In this document: positions 1 to 5,830 of the stretch, piece after piece | How the letters are laid out: each line of letters opens with the position of its first letter | Position numbering within the stretch: position 1 is the stretch's first letter | Source: Candidatus Gastranaerophilales bacterium | Lineage (GTDB): Bacteria; Cyanobacteriota; Vampirovibrionia; Gastranaerophilales; Gastranaerophilaceae | NCBI GenBank assembly: GCA_905235825.1 | Contig: CAJONH010000133.1 | Coordinates: 1 to 5,830 of the forward strand | Length of the DNA stretch: 5,830 bases | Direction of reading: 5' to 3' | Notes under the pieces: generated by a model | Told to the model about the DNA's origin: nothing | The model's database searches: none | Seen by the model: only the letters and a program-made list of their open reading frames with translations | Made by a program: the position numbers and the translations under genes

Positions 1-58
1 CCTTACTTATTTAACACGACGGATGAAAATCAATTTTCTTTTACATTCCGAATTGTTT

Positions 59-88
59 GGGACATCAAAAATGTCCCTTTTTCTTTTT
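59..88 (+). terminator. Intrinsic terminator for an incoming plus-strand transcript
   Basis: A perfect 7-bp stem (GGGACAT at 59-65, ATGTCCC at 71-77) with a 5-nt loop is followed at once by TTTTTCTTTTT at 78-88. This is the classic rho-independent layout on the plus strand. Read on the minus strand the hairpin is followed by AAACAATTCGG, with no U run, so it is not a good terminator for the minus-strand gene that ends at 132. It implies a convergent gene entering from the left. One plus-strand frame stops with TAA at 12-14, which could be that gene's stop, but too little sequence is present to identify it. Confidence 0.7.
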
Positions 89-131
89 CAAATTTTTGGC
101 AAAAAATATTTATACAATAAAATTTCCAAAG

Positions 132-1628
132 TTAATTAAAATTTATTGACAAAACAGGTATAAACCGAGCTGCCTGTTTGCCTTTTTCGGAGTGTTCAGC
201 AAGCATAGCACAAACACTTATTAATAAAGCAGATACTTTTTCCGAATTTTCATTCCACCACGAAGGTACGACACTGCGATAAAGTCCGTGTAGTGTTTTT
301 CGGTCATCTTCGAGAAATTTTTTGCCGTTTGTTAATTCATCAACACTCCATGATGAATATTCACTATTTACGGAACCATTGATATTTTTACTTCTATTAT
401 TAAGTTCTTCTTCTATTTTTTTTATTTTTTCATTACAAGCAGTTTCTTCTAAAGAATAATATGCTGCTTTTAGTTCGGGAGTTGTTAATTTTGCACCTTG
501 CACCATATATTCTAAATCTTGTAATAAGACTGCTGTTCTTTCATTTGCAGCTGTTTTATTGTATGTTTTTTCTTTTACATCAGTTAATCTTATTTCATAT
601 CTGGAAGAAGAACTAATATACTCCATTCTGATTTGTTCTGAGGCATTATTTAAATTACCTTCTTTTTTCAGTTTTTGTATATATATATTTATATCATTTA
701 TTGAATTTTGAGCATTTAAATCCGTTCTTCCGTTCATGATTTTCATATATTCCGGATTTGCCTGCAAGGAACCATTATTATTTCTTATAAACATGTTATT
801 TGCCGATAATTTGTCAGCAGGCATTTGCATGTTTTCTTCCCGATGTAAATCATCCGCCGGTAAATCAGGCTGAATATCTTGCAATGAACCTTTTTTCGAA
901 TGTTTAAGCGCAAGCTCCATCAGCTTAGATGCAACGTCTGATGCCCCATTCCATTTAGAATTAATTTTAGCAGCAATTTCAGGCAGCTTTAATGCTGTTT
1001 TTTCAAGCCATGATTGTTCTTTTAAGCCGCTTTTATCATACATTGATTTTATGGCTTTAGAATAATCTTTATATACTTTTAATTTTAAGTCTTTAACTGC
1101 AGGAGATAATGCAGTATCTTTTTTTGTATCTTCATATTGTTTATCCAAAGCAGCGATAACAAGCTCATACAGTGCTTTTTTCATATCATCCGTTTTAAAA
1201 GTTTCATCATTAAGCATATTATTCATATCTCGTTTTGTAATTAAGCTGACATATTTTGATAAAACATTATTGTATTCGGGAATTGAACCATTAAAATTAT
1301 CGCCGTTATGTATAATTTCATCAATAATATCCATTTCAGCAGTTTCAAAAACTTCACCTGCTTCAACTCCATAATGTATTACGTGATTTTGTGCGGGAGT
1401 GCTGCTCGTATTTTCAACTTCAAAATCACTTGCACAACTATAGTAATGATGTGTAGGTTCATCTGATTTAACATCATTTTTACAATTTGAAGTTAAATTA
1501 AATATGCTTATATTATCTGTTTTTTCATCAGCCTGCAGTATTTCCTCTGATATTTTTGTTTGATTTAATGAAGAATGCAGTATTTGTTTACAGGGAAAAC
1601 TGCCGGAGCTGAATAATGAATCGGCCAT
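132..1628 (-). CDS. Uncharacterised protein sharing a helical domain with the upstream gene product
   Basis: I do not recognise this 498-residue protein. Residues 1-95 are Ser/Thr/Asn-rich and look disordered, with no signal peptide. Residues about 99-240 are helical and match the product of the gene upstream; the anchor blocks are LND..F...DMK.AL at 139-153, K.LKLK at 179-184 and MY.KSG at 196-201, then a W..K motif near 207. Residues 245-295 form a linker with GSLQ twice and PADDL/PADKL. Residues 300-490 are again mostly helical and charged, with a Trp-rich stretch (SWW, 456-458) and a moderately hydrophobic helix at 464-477 that is too weak to call transmembrane. The motif NGS...EY occurs at 113, 285 and 417. 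The start ATG has a modest AGAAGA Shine-Dalgarno site 5-10 nt upstream. The gene lies 99 bp after its paralogue and probably shares its transcript through a hairpin. Cytoplasmic structural protein, surface protein or secreted effector are all open; no catalytic motif was seen. Confidence 0.85.
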   Translation of the reverse strand: MADSLFSSGSFPCKQILHSSLNQTKISEEILQADEKTDNISIFNLTSNCKNDVKSDEPTHHYYSCASDFEVENTSSTPAQNHVIHYGVEAGEVFETAEMDIIDEIIHNGDNFNGSIPEYNNVLSKYVSLITKRDMNNMLNDETFKTDDMKKALYELVIAALDKQYEDTKKDTALSPAVKDLKLKVYKDYSKAIKSMYDKSGLKEQSWLEKTALKLPEIAAKINSKWNGASDVASKLMELALKHSKKGSLQDIQPDLPADDLHREENMQMPADKLSANNMFIRNNNGSLQANPEYMKIMNGRTDLNAQNSINDINIYIQKLKKEGNLNNASEQIRMEYISSSSRYEIRLTDVKEKTYNKTAANERTAVLLQDLEYMVQGAKLTTPELKAAYYSLEETACNEKIKKIEEELNNRSKNINGSVNSEYSSWSVDELTNGKKFLEDDRKTLHGLYRSVVPSWWNENSEKVSALLISVCAMLAEHSEKGKQAARFIPVLSINFN

Positions 1629-1672
1629 TTTTGTCTTCTTATAATATATAGAGAACCATTTATCTTATGCAT

Positions 1673-1717
1673 AAAATTGCACTGACCGACTGTTTTGTAA
1701 AATATCAGTCAGTACAA
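1673..1717 (-). terminator. Intergenic RNA hairpin with short U run, candidate attenuator
   Basis: In the minus-strand RNA, the arm encoded by 1717-1704 (UUGUACUGACUGAU) pairs along all 14 positions with the arm encoded by 1690-1677 (GUCGGUCAGUGCAA), leaving a 13-nt loop. Eleven pairs are Watson-Crick and three are G-U. The same three positions would be C-A mismatches in a plus-strand RNA, so the structure suits minus-strand transcription. UUUUAUG follows the stem. The hairpin begins 10 nt after the stop codon of the first paralogue. The U run is short, so partial termination, an mRNA-processing site or 3'-end protection are all possible. An alternative 7-bp pairing (1693-1699 with 1713-1719) would exclude this one. 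Confidence 0.5.
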
Positions 1718-1727
1718 AATATATCAA

Positions 1728-2912
1728 TTATTTTTTTTCAGAATCAGAGTCACCTTCACTATCTGAAACAGTTCCGCTGCCTTCGTCTGTTAAAACACCT
1801 TTGCTTTCAGCATTCGTTCCGTCTAAGGTTGAGCCCTTTTCTGTTCCGCCTTCTATTTCTGATTCTATTCCGCCTGTTTCAGGGCTGCCGTTTCCATTTG
1901 GATCCGCAGTACCATTCCATGGTGTAGTTGCATTATAATTTGAGTGTTTTGTTTGAATATCTGCCGCACCGTTATATGCATCCGTAACTGTACCGATTAA
2001 ATCAAATATTCTTGCCTGTTGTGGAAACATTGTTTTTAAGTTACCGGCTAATGGCGGAATTACGGATAAGATTTTTTCCCAAACAGGGGTTTTTTTAGGT
2101 TTTACACCGCTTCTTTCATACATTGCATTATACACATTAAGACTGCTGTCTAACATTTTAAGTTTTAAATTTTTAATATCAGCAGGTATGCTGTTGTCTT
2201 TATTTAAGGCGGCTTTTTCTTCCTGAGTTGCTCTAATCATATATTCAAATAATGCTATTTTCATATCATTAGATTCAAACGCTTTATCGTTAAGAAAAGT
2301 TTCCATACTTTTGGTTGTAAACATATTTACTGCTTTATCCATATCTTTTGTATATTTAGGAGCCATTTTTGTAATGCTGCCGTCAATAATATCGAGCAGT
2401 TCATCTACTGTTTCACTGCCTTTATCAAGGGCTTTACCTACAGGATTAAATCTTTCGGTAACATTATTTAACCTTTCTATATGTCCATCACGCTGAGCTT
2501 GAATGTTAAATTCTGATGCTTCACGTCTTGCTTGTGCTTCTGCTGCTTTTTTTTCAGCTTCATCTCGCATATCTTGTGCGGATTGAGGCGGATTTGTTTC
2601 AACAGGCGGTGCAACAGGCGGCGGAGGCGGATTTTGTCCTCCTGTTTCAATTGTTATTCTAACTCCATCTCTGTGAGGCGGACCTTCGGGTCTTGGTGGT
2701 CGTGGATACCCTGTATCTTCCTGTACGGGAGTTCCTTCAACATCTTCACCGCTTGATAATTCAACAAGCGAATATGAATTTTCACCATCTCCGCCAAAAT
2801 TAAAAAGTAATTTTTCTTGAAGACTTACATGTGGATTTCCGCTTTGATTTAAACTTCCTGCATTGTATCCTGTCCGTTGTACAAAAAAATCACTTTTGTC
2901 GTATTCACCCAT
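1728..2912 (-). CDS. Uncharacterised protein: Pro-rich linker, shared helical domain, acidic low-complexity tail
   Basis: I do not recognise this 394-residue protein. The N-terminus is polar with no signal peptide. Residues 70-110 are proline-rich, including PPPPP at 95-99. Residues 113-150 are a charged, Ala/Glu/Lys/Arg-rich helix that may form a coiled coil. Residues about 165-290 are the helical domain shared with the next gene; residues 203-271 align without gaps to 135-203 of that protein with 25 of 69 identities, counted by hand. Residues 325-394 are low complexity, rich in Gly, Ser, Thr, Asp and Glu, ending in a Ser/Asp/Glu/Lys run. The start ATG is well supported by AAAGGA at 2919-2924, 6 nt upstream. 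It is the first gene after a 173-bp gap and probably leads a two-gene unit. Pro-rich linkers and acidic tails are common in scaffold, surface and secreted proteins, but nothing seen fixes the function. Confidence 0.85.
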   Translation of the reverse strand: MGEYDKSDFFVQRTGYNAGSLNQSGNPHVSLQEKLLFNFGGDGENSYSLVELSSGEDVEGTPVQEDTGYPRPPRPEGPPHRDGVRITIETGGQNPPPPPVAPPVETNPPQSAQDMRDEAEKKAAEAQARREASEFNIQAQRDGHIERLNNVTERFNPVGKALDKGSETVDELLDIIDGSITKMAPKYTKDMDKAVNMFTTKSMETFLNDKAFESNDMKIALFEYMIRATQEEKAALNKDNSIPADIKNLKLKMLDSSLNVYNAMYERSGVKPKKTPVWEKILSVIPPLAGNLKTMFPQQARIFDLIGTVTDAYNGAADIQTKHSNYNATTPWNGTADPNGNGSPETGGIESEIEGGTEKGSTLDGTNAESKGVLTDEGSGTVSDSEGDSDSEKK

Positions 2913-3085
2913 AACGTTTCCTTTCCGTATATAAATTTTCCTTATTTAAATATCAAAAATAAAAGACTTAAGAACACATAATTATAAAGACTGTATATTT
3001 ATTATCGGATTTTTTTTTAAATTCTTTAGAATATATTATAATTTTTTACAAATATGCTATAATTCAGTTCTTACAGACGTTTTTA
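2913..3085 (-). promoter_or_regulatory. AT-rich intergenic gap with candidate promoter for the paralogous pair
   Basis: This 173-bp gap separates the membrane-protein stop from the first paralogue. On the minus strand it holds two perfect TATAAT hexamers, at 2986-2981 and 3040-3035. Neither has a good -35 box at 16-18 bp (ATTATA at 3063-3058 is the best, 3 of 6 matches). A run of nine T on the plus strand (3011-3019, so A on the minus strand) lies upstream of the nearer hexamer and could act like an UP element. Use of the nearer hexamer would give a leader of about 60 nt ending in the AAAGGA site. In DNA this AT-rich, TATAAT by chance is not rare, so the exact promoter is uncertain. No strong terminator for the upstream operon was found here. 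Confidence 0.3.
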
Positions 3086-4780
3086 TTATTTTAAATACCT
3101 GATTTTATTTAATAAAACCATGATTGTATATGCAAAAATATACCAGCCTAATACATAACTCTGTAGAAAATAATGGAAAAACGGTTCGGCACACAATAAA
3201 AATGATAATAAACTTAAAAGTAAAGATGTAAATGTTATTAAAAAAAGCATTTTATTTCGTTTAAAGCATGAATATATATTCGCAATAACAATAAAAATAT
3301 AAGGGATAACAGGAGAATAGACAAATTTAAAAGAATTATCAGTTAGAATATTCAATATTTTTATATTATTCGGAATAAAATATCCGAGTTCTTGTAAAAA
3401 AATAAGTAAAATATCTGTTAATAATAATACTACTGCAATTTTAAACCTGTATTTATTTCTGTTTTTTATAGAATACAACAGCAGTAAAATAATGAAGAAT
3501 AGAATAATATAATACATATATGAGAATAAATATAAATAATATGAATGAATAACAGTTGTTTCAAGTTCTAAAGTATTTAAAACCTTTGAAATTAATGAAT
3601 TATGATTATATTCATTTATTCCGTCAGAGAGAAGCTGAAACGAAGTAAAATTTTGAGTCAGGTCAGCCCGTTCTTTTAAATATGTTACGGGATTTAATAA
3701 AATTAATTTTATGGCTGTTTTTACATAATTATTTACATCATCAAATTCGGGATAATAATTAATTTTGGCTAAGATTGTTTCATTTAACGGTAGATTTTTC
3801 AATCCGTCTAAAGAACAGCATTTTGATATAATGTACAAATCCTGTTCTTTATTGTTTGTATTAAAATCAGTTCTTAATATTGCCGCCAGAGGACGTTTAA
3901 AAGGTAATATCCTATAGTGAAAAAAGGCATTGAGCATTGTATTATTTATAAAAATTGTTATGGAATAAAAAATAATAAGAAATAAAACTTTTTTTATATT
4001 TGATACTTTTTCATTTCCGATAAATAAGAGAAATAAAGGTACTATCAGGAATAAAGGAATATTTTCGCTTCTCCAGACACAAACAATTGATGATAATACG
4101 GCAAGAAAAATTATTTCAATGAAATTTACCTGCTTATTTTCTTTATATTTAAAATAAAATATAGCAAAAAACAAAAGTATAAATACATAATAAATACAAC
4201 TTCTTATAGGCTGCAACCCCATTCTTAAAACGGGAAAAAAGAATAAAGGCAATAATAATATCCATTTATATTTGTATTTTATATATCCGCATAAATTTGA
4301 CCATATATATGAAAATATTGTTGACGATATAATTATTTGAAATAATATAATACCGCCCTTAAACGGAAAAATATTTAATGCCGTAATGTAATAAAAAACC
4401 GTTAATAAATGAAGATAGTTTATATAAGAGTGTTTTAATGCACTTTCGTAAACGGAATAAGCATCCCACATTTTCCAATTAAAAGAAGCAAAATCAGTTG
4501 ATAAATATAAAATAAAACTAATAGAAAATAATATTAAAAAAGAAACGAAATACCTTATCTGCAAAGTATTTTTATTTTTTATTCCTTTTATAATATTACA
4601 AACTGCCTGTCCCGAAATTATTATTATTAAATCCGATATAATTTGAAATATAAATGAGTTTTGAAATTCACTTGAAAATAAAATATATCTGTATTTATTA
4701 ATAAACAAAATATATATAAGGGAAATCATAAAAAAACAAATATTTAAAGAATTATTTTTTAATGCTTCATAAAATTTCAT
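3086..4780 (-). CDS. Polytopic membrane protein, possibly a GT-C-type glycosyltransferase
   Basis: This 564-residue integral membrane protein has about 14-15 hydrophobic segments, at roughly 12-28, 42-60, 75-95, 120-137, 142-160, 172-185, 195-210, 218-235, 239-255, 263-280, 412-437, 445-465, 485-503, 510-530 and 540-558. A polar loop of about 120 residues (285-405) interrupts the series. The loop after the third segment carries NWKMWDAY with an Asp at 106; GT-C transferases that use polyprenyl-linked sugars usually have an acidic catalytic residue in an early outer loop. VWRSEN at 235-240 sits between two helices and is another possible conserved spot. These features suggest a GT-C-like enzyme or related envelope-glycan membrane protein; this is inference from topology, not a firm family match. 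The start is supported by AAGGGA, which overlaps the phosphatase stop, with a short gap to the ATG. Tight packing with the phosphatase points to co-transcription. Codon use is very AT-rich, with many ATA and TTA codons. Confidence 0.85.
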   Translation of the reverse strand: MKFYEALKNNSLNICFFMISLIYILFINKYRYILFSSEFQNSFIFQIISDLIIIISGQAVCNIIKGIKNKNTLQIRYFVSFLILFSISFILYLSTDFASFNWKMWDAYSVYESALKHSYINYLHLLTVFYYITALNIFPFKGGIILFQIIISSTIFSYIWSNLCGYIKYKYKWILLLPLFFFPVLRMGLQPIRSCIYYVFILLFFAIFYFKYKENKQVNFIEIIFLAVLSSIVCVWRSENIPLFLIVPLFLLFIGNEKVSNIKKVLFLIIFYSITIFINNTMLNAFFHYRILPFKRPLAAILRTDFNTNNKEQDLYIISKCCSLDGLKNLPLNETILAKINYYPEFDDVNNYVKTAIKLILLNPVTYLKERADLTQNFTSFQLLSDGINEYNHNSLISKVLNTLELETTVIHSYYLYLFSYMYYIILFFIILLLLYSIKNRNKYRFKIAVVLLLTDILLIFLQELGYFIPNNIKILNILTDNSFKFVYSPVIPYIFIVIANIYSCFKRNKMLFLITFTSLLLSLLSFLLCAEPFFHYFLQSYVLGWYIFAYTIMVLLNKIRYLK

Positions 4781-4791
4781 TTAAAATTCCC

Positions 4792-5265
4792 TTACGGATT
4801 ATATGGTTCAAAAAATTTTTCCAAAAGATGAAGACAAGCCTCTGCAACCGCACGATGGGCACCCGTTCTTTCCGTTATATAATCCGCATATTTTTTTGCA
4901 TTAGAATCAGACTCTGCAGTTGCAATCGAATAAAAAACTTCCTTCATTACATAGCAGTCAAAAATTCCGTCCCCCATATATATAACTTCATCGGGATTAT
5001 AATTTTCCTTAATCCAATCCATACGCTTTATGGTACTTACATAATCGAGTTTAAAATTCATATCATCAATTCTTTTTTTAGTTATTTCAAATCCCCTTTT
5101 ATCTCCCGATATAAAACGAATTTCAATAAAAGGCTCCAATAACTTTAAAGCATCATTATCATCAGGCCCGAATTTTTTAACAATTTTACCGTTTTGCGAA
5201 TAATAAAAACACCCGTCAGTCAATACACCGTCAACATCTAATATAAAAACTTTTGGTTTATTCAA
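4792..5265 (-). CDS. KdsC-family HAD phosphatase (3-deoxy-octulosonate-8-phosphate phosphatase-like)
   Basis: This is a capless C0-type HAD hydrolase of about 157 residues, near the short end for KdsC proteins (about 160-190). Motif I is DVDGVLTDG with the nucleophile Asp10 and acid/base Asp12. Motif II is the Ser53 of FISGDKRG. Lys80 is a plausible motif III. Motif IV is MGDGIFD with Asp99 and Asp103 for Mg2+. The family dephosphorylates Kdo-8-phosphate, or related nonulosonate 9-phosphates, in the cytoplasm during Kdo or sialic-acid-like sugar synthesis. Which substrate applies here cannot be told; no Kdo or nonulosonate synthase or cytidylyltransferase is in the window. The start is chosen as TTG at 5265-5263 because GGAAGA stands 7 nt upstream and this falls just before the first core strand. 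Another in-frame TTG at 5295-5293 would add ten residues but overlaps fabF by 14 bp and lacks a ribosome site. Confidence 0.87.
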   Translation of the reverse strand: MNKPKVFILDVDGVLTDGCFYYSQNGKIVKKFGPDDNDALKLLEPFIEIRFISGDKRGFEITKKRIDDMNFKLDYVSTIKRMDWIKENYNPDEVIYMGDGIFDCYVMKEVFYSIATAESDSNAKKYADYITERTGAHRAVAEACLHLLEKFFEPYNP

Positions 5266-5272
5266 TTTATTA

Positions 5273-5278
5273 TCTTCC
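5273..5278 (-). promoter_or_regulatory. Ribosome binding site that decides the phosphatase start
   Basis: The minus strand reads GGAAGA here, followed by a 7-nt spacer TAATAAA and then TTG. It lies directly after the fabF stop codon. No comparable site precedes the upstream TTG at 5295-5293, so translation most likely starts at the downstream TTG, without overlapping fabF. Confidence 0.55.
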
Positions 5279-5281
5279 GTA

Positions 5282-5830
5282 TTAATATTTTTCAAACATT
5301 AAAACAGCATTATGTCCGCCAAAACCAAAAGAATTAGATAATGCAATATTTACATTTTTTTGTTTTGCTTTATTTGGAACATAATCTAAATTAGCGACTT
5401 CCGGATCCTGATTATTAAGATTAATGGTTGGCGGAATTATCCCTTCCGTAATTGTTTTAATTGCAACAATAGCTTCAGCGGCACCTGCTGCACCGAGCAT
5501 GTGTCCTGTCATTGATTTTGTAGAACTTACGGAAAGTTTTTCATTAGTTGTTTTATCGCCAAAAACTCTTGCAACCGTATTAGATTCAGCCAAATCACCA
5601 AGATGAGTGCTTGTACCGTGCATATTAATATAATCTATTTCGGAAGGTTTTCTTCCCGATTCATTTAAGCAATTGCGAATTGCAAGTTCAGCACCTTTTC
5701 CTTCTGGATCGGGAGCAACCATATCATAAGCATCAGAGCTTTGACCGTAACCGGTAATTTCCGCATAAATTCTTGCACCACGATTTATGGCGTGTTCACG
5801 TTCTTCTAAGATAATAACAGCACCGCCCTC
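5282..5830 (-). CDS. fabF: 3-oxoacyl-[acyl-carrier-protein] synthase II (FabF/KAS II), C-terminal part
   Basis: The reading frame is open to the window edge and encodes the last 182 residues of a protein whose family is usually about 410 long, so the N-terminal half with the catalytic Cys is outside. The fragment begins EGGAVIILEERE, a typical FabF core segment. It then has the DAYDMVAPDPEGKGA segment, the first active-site His in NMHGTST (fragment residue 71), the Lys and second His in STKSMTGHMLGAAGA (residues 105 and 110), and the Gly-rich C-terminal loop NSFGFGGHNA. FabF condenses malonyl-ACP with acyl-ACP in cytoplasmic fatty-acid elongation. HGTST is followed by His rather than the common Pro, a small variation. 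The Met at 5722 is internal, not the start. The stop is 16 nt from the phosphatase start, suggesting an operon; fabF paralogues also serve in aryl-polyene or polyketide clusters, but the motifs are those of ordinary FabF. Confidence 0.95.
   Translation of the reverse strand, partial: EGGAVIILEEREHAINRGARIYAEITGYGQSSDAYDMVAPDPEGKGAELAIRNCLNESGRKPSEIDYINMHGTSTHLGDLAESNTVARVFGDKTTNEKLSVSSTKSMTGHMLGAAGAAEAIVAIKTITEGIIPPTINLNNQDPEVANLDYVPNKAKQKNVNIALSNSFGFGGHNAVLMFEKY

Noticed and set aside
1..120. Plus-strand frame open from position 1 to a TAA at 118-120
   Set aside because: It would run through the terminator hairpin and U run, and its 39 residues show no recognisable motif; a stop at 12-14 in another frame fits the terminator better.
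464..525. Idea that the second paralogue has a C-terminal or internal membrane helix
   Set aside because: The region holds charged residues throughout; the only hydrophobic stretch in that protein (residues 464-477, near 197-239) is short and contains polar and Cys residues, so it reads better as a buried helix.
1667..1927. Plus-strand open frame of 86 codons
   Set aside because: It is antisense to the coding end of the first paralogue, has a Leu/Phe/Arg-rich composition typical of a shadow frame, and starts inside the intergenic hairpin region with no ribosome site.
2311..2756. Two plus-strand open frames (2311-2496 and 2532-2756)
   Set aside because: Both are antisense to the first paralogue; the Cys/Arg/Phe-rich sequence of the second simply mirrors the Pro-rich and Glu/Ala-rich coding strand.
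3011..3045. Short inverted repeat AATTC/GAAT next to T runs as a terminator of the fabF operon
   Set aside because: The stem is only 4-5 bp of A/T-rich sequence and, on the minus strand, is followed by A rather than T, so it does not terminate the upstream genes.
4762..5142. Plus-strand open frame of 126 codons
   Set aside because: It is antisense to the phosphatase, whose HAD motifs are clear; no ribosome site or recognisable motif supports it.
5424..5606. Plus-strand open frame of 60 codons
   Set aside because: It is antisense to conserved fabF active-site coding sequence and has no support of its own.
1..5830. CRISPR arrays, tRNA or rRNA genes, transposase or insertion-sequence ends
   Set aside because: No regularly spaced repeats, no tRNA-like cloverleaf and no transposase motifs were seen on either strand.

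Overview
The window is AT-rich and comes from a bacterium. All supported genes lie on the minus strand, so transcription runs from the high-coordinate end to the low end. A discrete FabF points to type II fatty-acid synthesis. A KdsC-type HAD phosphatase fits a Gram-negative-type envelope with Kdo or other keto-sugar acids. The clearest translation signals are AG-rich Shine-Dalgarno sites. I cannot name a genus or phylum from the sequence alone.

Layout in transcription order. (1) 5830-5282: the 3' part of fabF, cut by the window edge. (2) 5265-4792: a small KdsC-family HAD phosphatase, probably starting at a TTG just after the fabF stop. (3) 4780-3086: a 564-residue polytopic membrane protein, 11 bp after the phosphatase, of unknown function but resembling GT-C-type glycosyltransferases in layout. 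These three genes are tightly packed and probably co-transcribed. A fatty-acid, sugar-phosphate and membrane gene series would suit envelope lipid or glycan synthesis. (4) 3085-2913: a 173-bp, extremely AT-rich gap that probably holds a promoter. (5) 2912-1728 and (6) 1628-132: two proteins I do not recognise. They share a helical domain (about 36% identical over 69 ungapped residues, counted by hand) but have unrelated, low-complexity flanks. (7) A plus-strand intrinsic terminator at 59-88 faces the end of the last gene, so a convergent plus-strand gene probably ends at or just left of the window edge.

The paralogous pair is the most novel part. Neither protein has a signal peptide or a convincing membrane helix. 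One has a proline-rich linker and an acidic Gly/Ser/Thr-rich tail; the other carries three NGS...EY motifs and possibly a second, degenerate copy of the shared domain. The 99-bp gap between them encodes a 14-bp RNA hairpin whose three non-Watson-Crick positions are all G-U pairs only in the minus-strand transcript, followed by a short U run. This is a candidate attenuator or processing site that could set the ratio of the two products.
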